Shown here piece after piece: positions 47,062-61,059 of a stretch of DNA of 64,000 nt (its first letter is position 1; every line of letters begins with the position of its first letter). Under the pieces are notes generated by a model. The model was not told the DNA's origin. It did no database searches and saw only the letters and a list, made by a program, of their open reading frames with translations. Both the position numbers and the translations under genes were made by a program. The stretch lies in contig OX352774.1 in NCBI GenBank assembly GCA_947095535.1, forward strand, positions 240,833,825-240,897,824, written 5' to 3'. The stretch comes from Poecilobothrus nobilitatus. Its lineage: Eukaryota > Arthropoda > Insecta > Diptera > Dolichopodidae.

Positions 47062-48195
47062 ATGATAAAATTACTGTAGTACAAAAAAAAAGCAGATTGC
47101 TATTAATAGTAACAGTAAATTTTAACCTTAAAAAGACATTTAAATAAAGTTTCTGTTTCGTGATTTTGGCGAGCATTTTTTAAAATAAGTTTTACTGATT
47201 TCATTTTGGTAAAGTTTTATTTTATTTCTAAAGTAGTGTCACTCTTTTTTCTACATATATTGAAAAAAATGGAGACATTATTCTTTAGCAAAGCAGTAGC
47301 GTTGTAGTATAGTCAAATATATATTTCAAATTAGGGATTTGTAGCGTTAGGATCCGAGTTTTTAATAAAAAGCTGGTAGGCACTAAATTCTAAAAGTTGA
47401 TATTTATTGAAATTCTCTAATTTCAATAATAGTTAAATTCTATTTAAGATTCTTTTCGAAAAATTTTTTTTCTCTATAATTATAAATCCTGTAATCCTAT
47501 ATTATAATTATAAATATAAATCTTTTTCCATAGATAACCTTTCCAAACTTAACCTATTTAATATTTTGATATCTTTTTTTTTTTTATTTTTTGAAAATTA
47601 TTTACAAAATTTAATGTTTTTCAAAAATCTTTAATAAAATTTTAAATATTAGTTTAAAGAATAGAATAATTATATTTTTTGGAATAGTGTCCAGATTAAT
47701 CAAAATTCAGTTCATGTACATGGGTAGCTTAAAAAAAAATTTATTTACGTGTACATACCATATCATAAGTTATAAAAGGTTAAAAAATTACGAAAAAAAA
47801 ACAAAAAAGATAATTATAATGGTAAATGTAAAAAATTAAATATAATTTAGAAGTTTTAAGAAAGTTTCTTTCAAGCTGTTCTTAAGATAAATGTTCTGAA
47901 AAGTTTTTTAAGACATGCTTTCATTAAAAAATTAAACAAGGACAATATTTTGAAAATTCATAAATTAAGTTCTATTCTGAAAAGTTCAATTCTATGTTCT
48001 TTTCTTTTTTTTTTTTTATTTTAATTTTTAAGTTACCATCTTTAATCAAAAATATAATGAAAAATAAATGACTTTTCATCTGGAAAAGACTGAAGAAGTC
48101 TACAAAAAGAAAAAATAAATAATTTTGTTTTTATAATGGTGTATATTTGAAATTATATAACTGTTTAAAATGGTTGCCGTAAGTAAAAAAAAAAT

Positions 48196-48812
48196 AACAA
48201 GGTAGTTTAAAAAAATCAAGGGTTTTTAAAGGCGCATATTTCAAAAACAAAATACATTTAATATAACGCATAACTCTTAAAAATAAAAGCTTAGCACTTT
48301 TGTTCCAGGTGTAAAGTGTTATACAAAAATCTTAAAATATACTTACGCTTATTTTTATAATCTTAAATTAGATAAGATTAGATAATTAGATAACAAAATG
48401 CGAGTTTTAAGTATTTGAAAGATGTGCTGAATTAAAAATTTTAACAATTATATTTATGCCTTATAACGGTAAATTTAATTACCTAATTTCTGTTTAAAGG
48501 TTTGAATTCCAAAAATTTCATTTAATCCGTATTTTCTGATTAAAAATTCAGTAATTAGTTATAACTAAGTACAGTACTTCTCTTTACTCCGTCATAATTA
48601 TGATTTAAAATATTAAATACCATCTTTTTTTAAGACTGCAACTTGATAATTGGTAGGACAAAATAAATTCTATCGAATGTCTTAAAGTCTCATATCAATT
48701 TAATGTGATCATGAAATTTTTTATACAGACGTAAGAACGAACGGAAACAGGACAGAGTAACAAGAATAAGAATCTTTTTTCTAAATGCCTTTTTTTTTAT
48801 AATGTGCTAAAA
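48196..48812 (-). repeat. R1 repeat copy, diverged
   Basis: It starts AACAAGGTAG, continues AAGGGTTTTTAAAGGCGCAT, and ends near AATGTGCTAAAAATG. The internal landmark CTTATAACGGTAAATTTAAT is the inverse of the R1 core. The TCCG run is nearly lost. Confidence 0.65.
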
Positions 48813-51091
48813 ATGAAATAATGTTCAAAATAATATTAGTATTGTGTTTGACCACCTGAGGGCTTAAACTGTTTAAAACAAGAAAAAAAAAAAAACAGTT
48901 TTTTTTCTTTTTACTTCATTTTCATTACTTATATTTATTTTAATTCCTTATTCTTTCTTTCTCTCTTTTCTATTTTAAAATGAAAATCCATTTTTTCACT
49001 GTTACAATTTTTTAATAAAAGATAAAGACTTTAAATAATTTTTTTTTTTAATATAGTTATAAAATTAAAAAAAAAAAAGAAAAAAAACTTGAAAAATTTA
49101 AGATTTAAAATGTTTTTTTGTTTTCATTACTAAAGTTGTATCTGTGCAGTGTGTATACGTATATCTATATAGTAAAACTTGAAATGGTGGTAATTGTTAC
49201 TTTAATTAAATAATAATAATTTCTAAAGTAATAAAAGAAAAAAAGGAAAGGAAATGCTAAAATTTACGGTTCCACGTGTACAACTAAACAGTTAATTAAT
49301 AATTGAATAATGATAGGACAGTGTCGTTTCAAGGCACATCAGTCTAAACTCAAGGATAAATTACTTTAACTTCATAAAAATAAACTACAACCAAAGGTAG
49401 TCTGCAAAGCAAAGCAAAATGCATTTATTAAGTACTCTTAAGAATTATACTTTAAGAAGGTTAAAGTTAGTTCTTGGAATAAATGAAAACCCCATTGAGT
49501 TTTTATAGAACATGTGCCTCTTTTAGAAGTGTATAATACTTCCTGAAGTATATGAATTTGTTTAGAATAATTAATGTCTGGTATAATTTATCTATAATTT
49601 TTACTCTACATAAAATTTATTTCAAAATATTAAAACAATAAGTAATTATATATATATATATTTTTTTTACGAGTATTTTCATGGAAAATTATTTTAAGCA
49701 CACATTTAAATTTTATTGTGGAGAAAAAAAAAGTTATGAAATATGAAGGAAAACTATAATTTTTTTCTTTTTTTTTTTCATTTGTTATCTGTAAATTCTG
49801 AAGGACATTGAAAAATACCAATTTCTTTAAAAAAAAATTCTTTATTTATTATTTCAATTGAATTTATTTATATTGCAAAAAAAAAACTTCAAAATAAGAA
49901 AAGAATTAGTTATCTATGAGTATTGTAATTGTAAAAAAATTCAATTCAATGTGAATGGTTTTATTTTTTTTTAATCAAAACTTTTTTTTTTTGTTTTTCC
50001 AAATTTTTTTTTAAAAAAGAAAAAATGAAAGTTTACTTTAAATTTTTTTCATTTATAAAAACTTTATGAAGAAAACTTTAACTTAACAGGAAAAATTTTT
50101 GTGAACAATAAAAATTTTTCTAAAGTTTTAAACACAAAAAAAAAAAAAACAAAAATTATTTTTTACTAAATTCTACTACATAAATTGACCAAATGTCAAG
50201 TCAGTAAATAAAAAACAAATAAAAAAATTCTTTATTTAAAATAAAATCTATTCAATGGTTGTTCTTTTTATTATTTTTTTTTTTTTATTATGTTTCAATG
50301 GGACATAACTAACATCCGTTTATTGAACAATGTAATATACTGTGGGACACAGTTTATTAAAAGGAAAAGAAAATAAAACTTCAGAACTATTTGTGTAGAG
50401 AAAAACAAAAAAAATAATTGAAGTTATGAAGTTAATTTTAATTTTTGTTGCAAAAACTAAATGATAATTTTAAGTCAATCAAAGTTGAAAATCATAAACT
50501 TTAACTTTTGTTTACTTTCTTATTATTACTCGAATAACATTGAATTTAATATTTTTATCCTTATTATTATTTATTAAATTAAAATTACTAAATAATTTTT
50601 GATATTTCAAAATTTATATTTTAAAATTTTTACACTTTGTAAAAGGATAAATTTTTAGAAATGGAAACAATTCTTATTATATTTATAATTTTTAGAAATA
50701 TATTTATGATCTGTTTTGGTTTTGGTTTTTAACTTTAATTTTTTCCCGTCATATGCTTTCTAATTTAATTTTGATATATAAAAGTACTTTTTTTTTTTTT
50801 CTTAATCTTTTACTTTAAAATAAAATCATTTTTTTTTTACAACTCTTACAACTAATACTAGCTAAAACATTAAAAAGATTTACAAGAAAAAACAATGTAT
50901 CTATGATAAAATTTTACCCTACTTAATCTAAATTATTCTAACTTAAATGTAGTGTTGGTTATGAAAAATATTTAAACGTATCTAACCATGAAAATTTTTT
51001 TTTTTTTATTTTAGAATCCTCAAACGGAAAACTCATATCATAAGTATTTTAATTAATCTTTATTATTGCTTGTTACCCGTATTATAATCAA

Positions 51092-51265
51092 TTTTTTTTT
51101 TTTTTGCTGTAGCCTTGTCTACTGTATGGTGATAGCACTAGGAATTTCTTTCATATTAAAACACAAGTTATTATATGATATAATTTAGGATACAATTCAG
51201 GATTTGAACCCACACTACTTCGGGCAATGCAACATATGCTTATCATTTCGGTCGCAGAGGCCCCC
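51092..51265 (-). mobile_element. SINE-B copy (tRNA-derived), older host of a nested SINE
   Basis: The minus strand starts GGGGCCTCTGCGACCGAAAT and has a perfect B box, GGTTCAAATCC, about 45 bases later. A body of about 100 bases ends CAAGGCTACAGC plus a run of about 14 A. The body differs from SINE-A and SINE-C. Its 5' edge coincides with the insertion point of the SINE-A copy to its right. Confidence 0.75.
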
Positions 51266-51270
51266 AATTC

Positions 51271-51510
51271 ATTTTATTTATTTATTTATATTAATATTAC
51301 ATACATAAATGTAATGCAATATTATTGAAACCATCGGCTACCAAGGCCATTATAGGTTTTTATACTATTATTAAATTATATACTAATATTATTTATTTTG
51401 TTTATATTATATACTATATATTTACATTATATTATGTCGTAAGGGGTCCGACCCACACTCCTTCGGTTAATACGCCACGCGCCTACCCGCTAGGCTACCG
51501 AAGCCCCCCC
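51271..51510 (-). mobile_element. SINE-A copy, young, flanked by an 11-bp direct repeat
   Basis: The minus strand begins at GGGGCTTCGGTAGCCTAGCG (A box TAGCCTAGCGGG). It continues to the B-box region GTGTGGGTCGGACCCC, which is mutated compared with the 33.8-kb copy and fused early to CTTACGAC. Then comes the same tail as at 33540. CCCCCAATTCA occurs at 51261-51271 and 51510-51520, bracketing it as a target-site duplication; one base at each edge is ambiguous because of the C-run. The ORF at 51325-51537 lies in it and is not a gene. Confidence 0.85.
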
Positions 51511-53298
51511 CCCCAATTCAAAATAACAAATATATAGGATGAATAATAAAAAAATTGCATATTTTTAGGATAATTTATCATCTTATTGTATGAAAATATT
51601 GCATTAAACAAAATGAGTTTTTTATGCTCTCAAAGGGAAAAAAAAAACTTTTATACATTTTTTTTCTTATCTTTCAATATTAAAATAGAGAAAGAATAAA
51701 CTACCGAATACAATAAATTGAATTTTTTTGTTTTTTTTTTTGTAGAAAACCTTCTAAATTGTTTTCTAACAGATTTTTCATGTAAAATTCTTTTCTGTTT
51801 TTTTTTTTTGTCTTGTCTATTATTTATTATTTTTAAATCTTTTTTTGTTTATGGTGTTTTTTTTTTTTTAATATGTACATACAAATTAATTTGTTACTTC
51901 ATTTTTTTTTTCTCATGCTGAGAATTTCGCAAGCAAAAAAATTTTAAGTTAAATTTAAAAAATAAGTTTTTCTTCTTTATAAGATGAAGAAAAAAAAGAG
52001 GAAAAAGAAAATGGCATACTTATGTACATTAAACCACTGCAAAATAAAAGAATTATTTATGTGATGTTGAGTATCTAATTTTTTTTTTAAATTTAAAAGA
52101 ATAAAAACATTAATTTTTAGAAATTAAATTTTAAAGTTTTATCGAATAGAAAAAATATAAATTTCCTTTGTTTTTTATTGTGATATTTTATTTGAATTTA
52201 ATTTAAAGTTTTTGCAATTTTAATAACAATAAGAAATTGATTGTAAAACAGTATGTGATTTGAAAAATAATTAAATTATCAGTGACTTTAAATAAAAATT
52301 TTCACTTGGAGCTCAAAAAAAAGTTTCTGAACTTAAGTATATTGAATTTCTTATATACTTCTCAATTTACATATTTAAAAGTTACATTTTTTCCCTTGAA
52401 TGCTTCTAAATTTCATCATTAGAATTTCTTTCAATGCATCTAAATACTTTGCATTTAATACAAATAATTTATCTTTAATTGCTTTCAAAACAATTTAAAA
52501 TTCAATTAAATCCTTTTTTTTTTTTGTATGTATTTTGCATTTATCTATCTTGAAATCTTGTAACTTTCTAATTTCAATTATTATGTTGTACTACCAGTCA
52601 AATATTCAATTCAACAGATTACTTGTTGCTGACTTTATTTTTGTAATCCAAACAATATTGGGCAAGAATAGAATTAACAAAATAAATAAATAAAAAAGAC
52701 AATTCAATTGAAAGCAATTTTATCTATCTCTAAAAGTTAGACAATAAAAACCAATTTGAACTGTTGTATGTTTCAATTCATTGAAATATTTTTAAAAAAG
52801 AATATAGGGAAACAAAGAAAAAGAAAAATGGAAAATACTAAACAAAAGTTTTAATAGCTACTGACAATCCAAAAACAAACTATTTTTTTTGTTTTCAATT
52901 TTATACTTCCGAACAAAATTGGCCATTCCTATACCATTCTAAAAAGAAAATAACAAAAAAACTTTTTCTTTTCCCCTAAAGTCAGATTCAGTTCCCATGT
53001 AATTTTATCAAATTCGCGAAAAAATCAATGTATAAAGGCGAAAAAGATCTTGCTTTTTTTTTTGTTTTTTGTAGAAAGTTCATCAAATTGTCAGTTGTGG
53101 TGTTTAACAAACTTAAGGACTTCTTTTAAATGAATAAAGTTTCATAATAGTTCAATGAAGCACATTTTGTCAATTGGACCATAAAAACAAACCATTGGAC
53201 AGGGAAGATTCAAAAAGATTTAAGTGAAAGAATTGAAAAAAAAAAACACAAAAAAAAAACTAAGTTACAGAGTAGGAAAATTAAATAAATATCGCGTA

Positions 53299-53459
53299 CC
53301 ATCACTATATATTAAATTAGATTAGATTATTTAAGGGGTATGCGTAACAATTCGACCTTTTGATATGGATCTATTGTGCTCTCCCTATTACTATGTAATG
53401 TGTATTTTGTCTCTATTTATAATATTTCTGTCAATTCTACTGTCTTTCCCATCACTATA
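53299..53459 (-). mobile_element. Small insertion flanked by an 11-bp direct repeat
   Basis: CCATCACTATA occurs at 53299-53309 and 53449-53459, flanking 139 bp. On the minus strand the insert ends in AATCTAATCTAATTT, which looks like a short-repeat retroposon tail. The body is less A/T-rich than its surroundings (GTCGAATTGTTACGCATACC). This fits a short SINE or a 5'-truncated LINE. The family is unknown. Confidence 0.6.
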
Positions 53460-56400
53460 AGCTTTAAAAATTAATTATTATAAGCTTTTAATAGAAAGAA
53501 ATGTATTTAAAAAACAAAACTTAACCATTAAAAAAGATTTACAAAGGTACTTCTTACATAGGTAATACTTATCAAGATCTGTTATGAGAAATTTCAAAAT
53601 TTAGTCTAACCGAATTTAAAAATTACTCTTTTAAACAGTAGGTAATAAATAAAATTAAGATTATAAGTATTTTTAATTAATTTTCATGATAATATTTGGT
53701 ATCAATTATATTTTGACTTATGATTAAATTAAAACAATTAAACTTTTAACTAAACTAAAGGACTAAACCAATCTGTTACATTCAATAAAAATTAGTTGTT
53801 TTTTTAAAACATATAGGAGTTGTGATATTTAACATTATTATGCGGCTTTGATAAAAAAGAATATCTTATAACTATCCTTGAATAAAGTTATCAAATAATG
53901 TCATTAATTTTGCCTATCTGAAACTGTTTAGGACAGAACCACATAAATTTCAATGAGTTACAACTGTGCGGGCGGACAATTTTTTAAAATGTCTTATCAT
54001 ATTCGGTACACAATTTATTTGTGGTTAGCTATCTCTATAGCATAAACTTATTTTTCCATTCTTTTTTTTTCTTTGGTTTCTCTTTTATTGTGTTAAGGAT
54101 TGTCAAGAAAAAAAAAAAAAAATAATCAAAACGAAAAATAACTGATGTTCATTTGAGGCAATTTAAGAAACTGATGTACACAATATAAAACTACATAAAT
54201 CTTGGTTAGTTAAATCTAGTATCAAATTAAAGTCTTTAAAAAAAGTAAAGAGATTTTATACAAGAAAAATAGGATAATCGTTTTTAAAGTACCATCAAAA
54301 AAGAACATGTATAAGAAAATTATTTCATTAGTCCTTGTTGATCCTATTCATTATTTTTTTCTCTTTTTCAAGTTTTTTATAACACTTTATAGGATTCTTT
54401 TCTGTAAATTGAAAATCAACAATCTTCAAATTTCACTCAGAATTTGAAATAATTAATATGAACAACAGCAAAAAAGGACCTTTTAAATTTTTTGCTTTTT
54501 TTTTTTTCGCTGTTCATTTCTATTTGACGGGTATTTTGGTTTATTTATATTGGTGTTTTTTTTTTATCAAATTAAAATTTCATTTTTTCCTTTTTAATCA
54601 TTTAAATTAATAAAAAATTAATGAATTTGTTTTTAAGAAGCGAAAAATCTGTTTTTAAAATATAATATATAATAAATGAAAAAACAAAAAGGATTATTTT
54701 TATGACTCGTTAAAACGTCAGGGTCTAGACACTCAAATAATTGTTTAGAATTGGTTTTTCTTGGTTTTTGTTTTTCTCTGTAATGGTTTTATTATACCAA
54801 CTGGCAAAGAAGAATCATTTTTAAACTTTTAATAATTTAATAATCAAAATGCATATTAAAGGTCAATAAATCGACAAGGTATAAACTCGATCTCTGGGAC
54901 TTCTATATAATCAATAAAACAATTAGAAATGAAAATATAGAAGAAAATTTTATTATCCGAAAAGAAAACTACAAAATTAAAAATTAATTTTTTAATTAAA
55001 TATCCGTCCAAATTCTATTTGGTGTATTCCAAATAAATCAAACTCCATTTAAAACATAAATAAATACAATCAAAATTAATTAATTCCCAAATCTCCAATA
55101 AAATTTTTAAAATGAAATTTCATTTAAAATCATAAAACAAAAATTTAAATCTAGGTCTAGTCAAAAAAAAAATCTTAAGTAATTAACAAAATATTAATAA
55201 TCTTTTTATATATAAAAATACATAATTTTTATGAGATTGAGATTTTTTTCGAAATTTTCAAATAAATACTATTTGCATTTCATCCTCAAAAGGACTTTTT
55301 TTTTTTATTATTTGTTATTAATGGATCCTTTTTAAGACTTTTATAAATTTTAAATATTCATTTTATTATATAATCATCCACATTCCAATTTATTAAGAAA
55401 ATCTTTAAATTCAAGATATTCTAATTTAATCTTTTTATATAATAAGAAAAGAATCTTAAACAGATATTTGAAAAAAATTTGCAAGATATCAAATTAAATA
55501 GAATAAAAATATGTTTAAAGATTTAATATAATATATATATATATATAATTGAGATTTAAATTTAAATTTAATTTTTTATATGTTATATTTTTGATTTATA
55601 ATACAAAATTGGTAACCAAATCCTGTATAAATGGATCTATAAGTTAACCATTTAAAATACTGTAAATATGTATATTGATTTATAAAGTGGAATATATTGA
55701 ATGGAAAGCTTTATACATTTTTACGATCCCTCACTAGTTCAAATGCATAAAATTGTCCTTAAACTCAAATCACACAATTTCAAACAAAAACTACGAGTAG
55801 AATTTATTGAAAAGAGTGAGATTTGAGTTCAAGGTCAATTTTATTAGATCCACTGTCTCTTCTCAATTCTTGAGTTGTTTGAAGGAAGTTTTGTATAATT
55901 AAGATGATAAGATGATAAAATGTTGGCAACGACATTTTCTATGACCATTTCCTTTTAATGGGTATGATATAACATTTACTAGCATGGAAAACTTTGATCA
56001 ACATACATTTTGGATGGTGGCAGATATGGTTATACTAATAAATAAAATATATTATCAAATGAGTCTACAGAGTGATTTGGCTTCCAGAAAAAGAATTAAT
56101 AATTTTTATTTAGTGATTTAATACTATAAAATCTGCCGTAATACTCAGTTTTCGGTCACATTATTGTCTGTAAATTTAAAAAGGCATTTTGTAAACCGAA
56201 TATAAAATAAAAAAAATTATAGACGATTATGGGTTGCGGTTAATTTAATTATGATCGAACGTTTGAAAAACTGAAGTCATTACTGGAAAAATGATACAGT
56301 TGATACAAAACCAAAGAAATACATACTAAAAATATACTGGGGATAGTACCTGGAAGTTTCTGGAACCTAGTGTCTAAAATTAATTGAATTCCTCTTAAAT

Positions 56401-58672
56401 ATAAAAAAAAAAAAAACCTCACTCAAAATATAGAATTTTTCCATGCAATTTTAAAACCACTTTATATCAAAAAAAAAAATTAAAACTAAAAATTAAAAAC
56501 AAATAAATTTAACAACAATATAAACAACAGCACGAATGAAATATCTCATAGATATAGATGAATTTATAATAATTCCGAAATAAATTATTCTTTTGACATT
56601 TTTGTTTAAGGAAATAAAAAAATTTTTTTTTTATTTCCTTAAACATGTCTTTGTATTTATGATTATAGACTTTTCATTGAGGTAACATCTGGTAATCGGT
56701 TTACAATACAATACATGCTTACTTTGTTATTTTTTTTGAACATAAAATATTGATTTTAAGGACAATGTAGAACAGTTTTAACATGTTGTCCAAGAGTCAT
56801 AATCAGAATTTGCTATTTCAGTTGATTTTTGATTTTAAATTCTTCTATCTATTCTTTAAGTTTTTCTCGTTTTCGTTTTCGTTTTTGTTTTAATTTTTTT
56901 TCTTTTATTTTTGATTGAATTAAAAAAAAAATTTGAATACGTAAATGTTTGATTCTTTAATTTAATATTTTTTTTTGTTTTTTCGATAAAATGTTCTCGA
57001 ATCATAGAAATTTCTTTGATCCTATCTAAGATACAGTCCTGATTTTAATACAAAACAAAAACAAATATCTTTTGAGTTTTTTTTTTTTTTGTTTGTTTTT
57101 TTTTGTCTTTATATATGTTTCCATTTTTTTTTCATTTTTCATATTTGTAGGTTTACTTAGGGAAAAACATGAAAATTTCTTAAGTTATAGAAAGAAAAAA
57201 AATATTAGGTATACCCTGCTGCAGGAATCAGTTCCCAAAAGGAAAAATTAAAAGTTAGATAAAAAAAAGAAAATATGCGACAAAAAGAATATAAGAATTT
57301 TTGCAAGCATATTTTTGGGAATAGAGTAAAAAATTTTCTTTGAGAATTTTTTTTTTTTTTTTTTTTGTTTTACTTTGAATTGAGTATTTTCTGTTTGGAT
57401 TAGCATTAACTTGAGTTTTGATAAAAGTTTGTAGGTATGTGAATATACAATTTGAATTATGTGGTTAGTTACGGTTCGGATTAAAATGTGAACAGAATTT
57501 TTGATAGAAAAAAAAAAAAAAAAAAAACAAACAAAAAGAAAATAAAAGTAAATAAATTATATTTTTGTACCAATAATAGTATTTTTATTGCTAAGAAGGC
57601 ATTTCCGATATAAAAGATACCCCCATCCAGTTTCCTATAAATGATGATTCAACAATAATGTTTCATTTTTTCTAGGTATATAATATTTTGTATTTTATTT
57701 ACTAAATTATTTTGTTCTTGTTTAAGCTTAAAAAAAAAAAAAAAGGATATTAAGTAGACATGATTTTCATGTTTGCTTTTCTTTTTTTCTTGTCCTATGT
57801 TTTTTTTTTGTTTATTTATGTGATTGTGTTTTGCGGAAATTTATCATTTTCAAATTTTAGTACCATAAGAAGTTAAGACATTAAAAAGAAGAAAACTTTA
57901 AGTGTAATAATGAAAATTTATGAATTATAAAGATCTATTCAAGGTGTAAAAGTTTTTATTTTGTATTTATTTATTTATTTTTTGTTTTTTTTTTTTTTGT
58001 TTTTAGTCTGTTACACCTGAAAAGAAATAAAGCAAATGATACAATAGAGTTTAATGGCGGGTCAATAATGTTCAATAATAATGAATGATTTTACAATATG
58101 CTGTATTGCATTTTTATTATTATATTTTATACACTAAATTAAATTTGTTTTTTATTTTCTGGAAATTTTCTTTTAATTATTTATTTTTAATGGATACATT
58201 TAAGAGGTAATTTTGAAAATTTATTGTATTTAGAAAAGTAGTTAACTTGAGAGTTAGTTGATTGATAATAGGTTAATAACAAAAAAAGGAGTTATCTATT
58301 TTATTGCTTTCTGTTAAATTATCAATTTAATGTTTTTATCAATTGTTTCATTAAATATATTTGTGTCTATACAATTTTCTAATAGTTAATTTGAAAGCGG
58401 TACGTTTGATCCTTTTTATAAATCCTCTAAGACAAAAAAAAAAAGTCTTTTTTTAATTTGAAAAATATATGAAAAAAATCTCTATGTAAGATCTTCTATG
58501 GACAAAACATCCATCCATCGTTTAATTTTAGGGATTTTAGAGTTGGGTTCATAAATGAGTATATTCCCTTTTTTCACAATAAGTATGGATAAAACATCCA
58601 TATAAGAGATTTGAAAAGGTCTATGTTTGATTTTTAAGAATTTAGAGTTTTAAATCAACTTTTAAGAATAAG

Positions 58673-58676
<4 letters not shown>

Positions 58677-58704
<28 letters not shown>

Positions 58705-58706
58705 AG
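58677..58706. repeat. (TA)n microsatellite
   Basis: About 14 uninterrupted TA dinucleotides. Confidence 0.9.
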
Positions 58707-61059
58707 ATTTTGAATTATGGGGGATATTGCATATTGCAGTTCTTTACAAAATCATGTTTCAGTTCTTCAAAAAAAAAAAATGCATACACAACTGAAGTCG
58801 ATATCAAAACAATATTCAAGTTCATAAATATATTAAAAATATTTGATCAAAGTAATACCGTGACGCCGTAATATGTATCTAAATAAAAAATAAAAGAACA
58901 CATTTTAATTTTCAAATGTAACAATTGAAATTTAATTTATTGCTTTTAATACCAAACTTTTTAAAAAGCCACTAAAAAAAATTTAATGTAAGTCTTAAGG
59001 TTTTCTTAACACATATCAAAAAGTAAAACTAAAACTTAATTTGATATACTTAAGAATATCTAGTAAAAATATTATAGATACTTACAACTTCTCTAGATAT
59101 ACATTCACACAAAATTAGTACAAAATTTCAATGAATTTTTAAATGTGGATAGGACGAAAAAAAATTTATATTGAATAAAATAATCGGCTCTTATAAAAGA
59201 AAATTATTTGAAACATCAATTTATTTTTTTTTTTCATTCTGATCGATTCTGGAACAATCAGTTACAGATTAGAGTTTTCACGTGTTATTTAGTCAACCAA
59301 TTGTGGTTTCTGATTAAAATTTTGTTAATTAAAATAGTTATTCGTAGATGTTACCAATAACTAAAAACTTAAAGTATAAATAAGTTAACAGAGTTTTTTT
59401 TTTAAATACATTAACGTTTAATCAATATATACGCAAACGTACCCAAACTCTAGAAAAACAATTTTGTTTTAATAAGTTTAAAAAATTTCAAGTTTTGAAT
59501 AATTAAAGAATTAAATTGAAGAATATTGTCAAATCGGTTCATAGTCTAGACATAAGATTACTGTTTAAACTTAATAAATACTTTATTTTTTTTTTTTTGT
59601 TTTTTAAAATTAAATTAATTTTCTTAATATGTACATATTAAGTACATATGCCTAAAACAAAATTCTTTAAACACAACATATTAACTTTATTTTAGTCAAT
59701 AGTATCAAAATATATAATAAATAAAATTAAAAAATTGAATTGAAAAATCTTTAGATACTGTTAAAACGGATTTTTTTTTAAACCTTAATTTTTTTTTTTT
59801 TTATTTCACTTTAAAATCATTTTTAATTTTCTTTTAACTTTTCTTCTATATTTAAAACTTCAATGTTTTAAATTTTATAAAATAATTCGTTCTTATTCTT
59901 TTTTTTTTTAAACCCAAATTTTTTGGTGCACCAAAAAAAAAAAAAAATTTAGGTTAAATCTTAAACCATTACATTGGTCTTCAAAGTATGATAGAATGTG
60001 TTAAGATACAAGAAAAAATAAAAAATAAAGAGAAGAAAAATCTAGAAAAATGAAAAAAAAAAAAAAAAAAAAGGTAGGGATAATGGTTTTCTTTTCTTTT
60101 TGTCTTAAAGTTAAGGAATTTTTAAGGATTTGTAAGGATATACCATAAAAGTAACTTAAGGCAATAAAAATGATATACTTAAGTATAATTATCCCCAAAA
60201 AAAAAAAAAAAAAAAATGTTTTTGTGTCTTTTTCTATACATATATATATACAATTATTTTTTTTGTTTTAGTAGAAAAGGCACTATTGATATACCAACTA
60301 CTAGAAAATGAGAATAACATGAATTATGAAAAGAAAAACAATTATGTAATGAAGTGGTTATTATAAGATGGTGTATGCTTGGAATTTGTTTTTTTCTACT
60401 TTCAAAATATATATACATACATATATACATACTACAGAATACAGATGCTACGAAAAGTTATTCTTTATTATTTATTTTACATTCAGATTTATAGAATTTG
60501 AAAATAATAAAGTTAATTTTAAGTAATGATAATAAATAATAGTTGAATCTTATGAGTAATTTACTGAATAGAACTTAGAAAATAGAAATATATTTCTAAA
60601 AGGTTATATTATGAAAAGTGTTTAATCTATTTCTGCTGATTCATATATTTTATTGTTTAAAATAATTTATCAGAATTACGAAAATTGCAAATTTAAGCCC
60701 GTTTTTTCCTCTTTAAAAAACATTTAAGGTATGTTTAAAAAAAATTATTTAAATGAAAATTATTAGTCTAATTGATGAATATAAAACCAATGAAATTTCA
60801 TTTTAACTATTCATTTTTCATTCAAGTAATATTTCCAAAGGTTGTAATACCAAAATTGCGTAATTTATGGGCTTCTCTTAAAATAATTCAATAATTCAAT
60901 AATAAAAATCAACTGTTCGTGTTAATCCATTTTTGATTTAAAATTTATTTGATATCAAGCCTTAGATACTGAATTTGGCAGTTATCAGATAAATTCGACA
61001 ACTTTAGATCTTATTTATGTGACACAAAAAATGTAGATGATCAGTGAATATAAAGAAAT

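Noticed and set aside
51718..51921. 67-codon plus frame
   Set aside because: Phe-rich low complexity from T-runs.
60001..60198. 65-codon minus frame
   Set aside because: Ends in a poly-Phe tract encoded by an A-run on the plus strand; no recognisable content.
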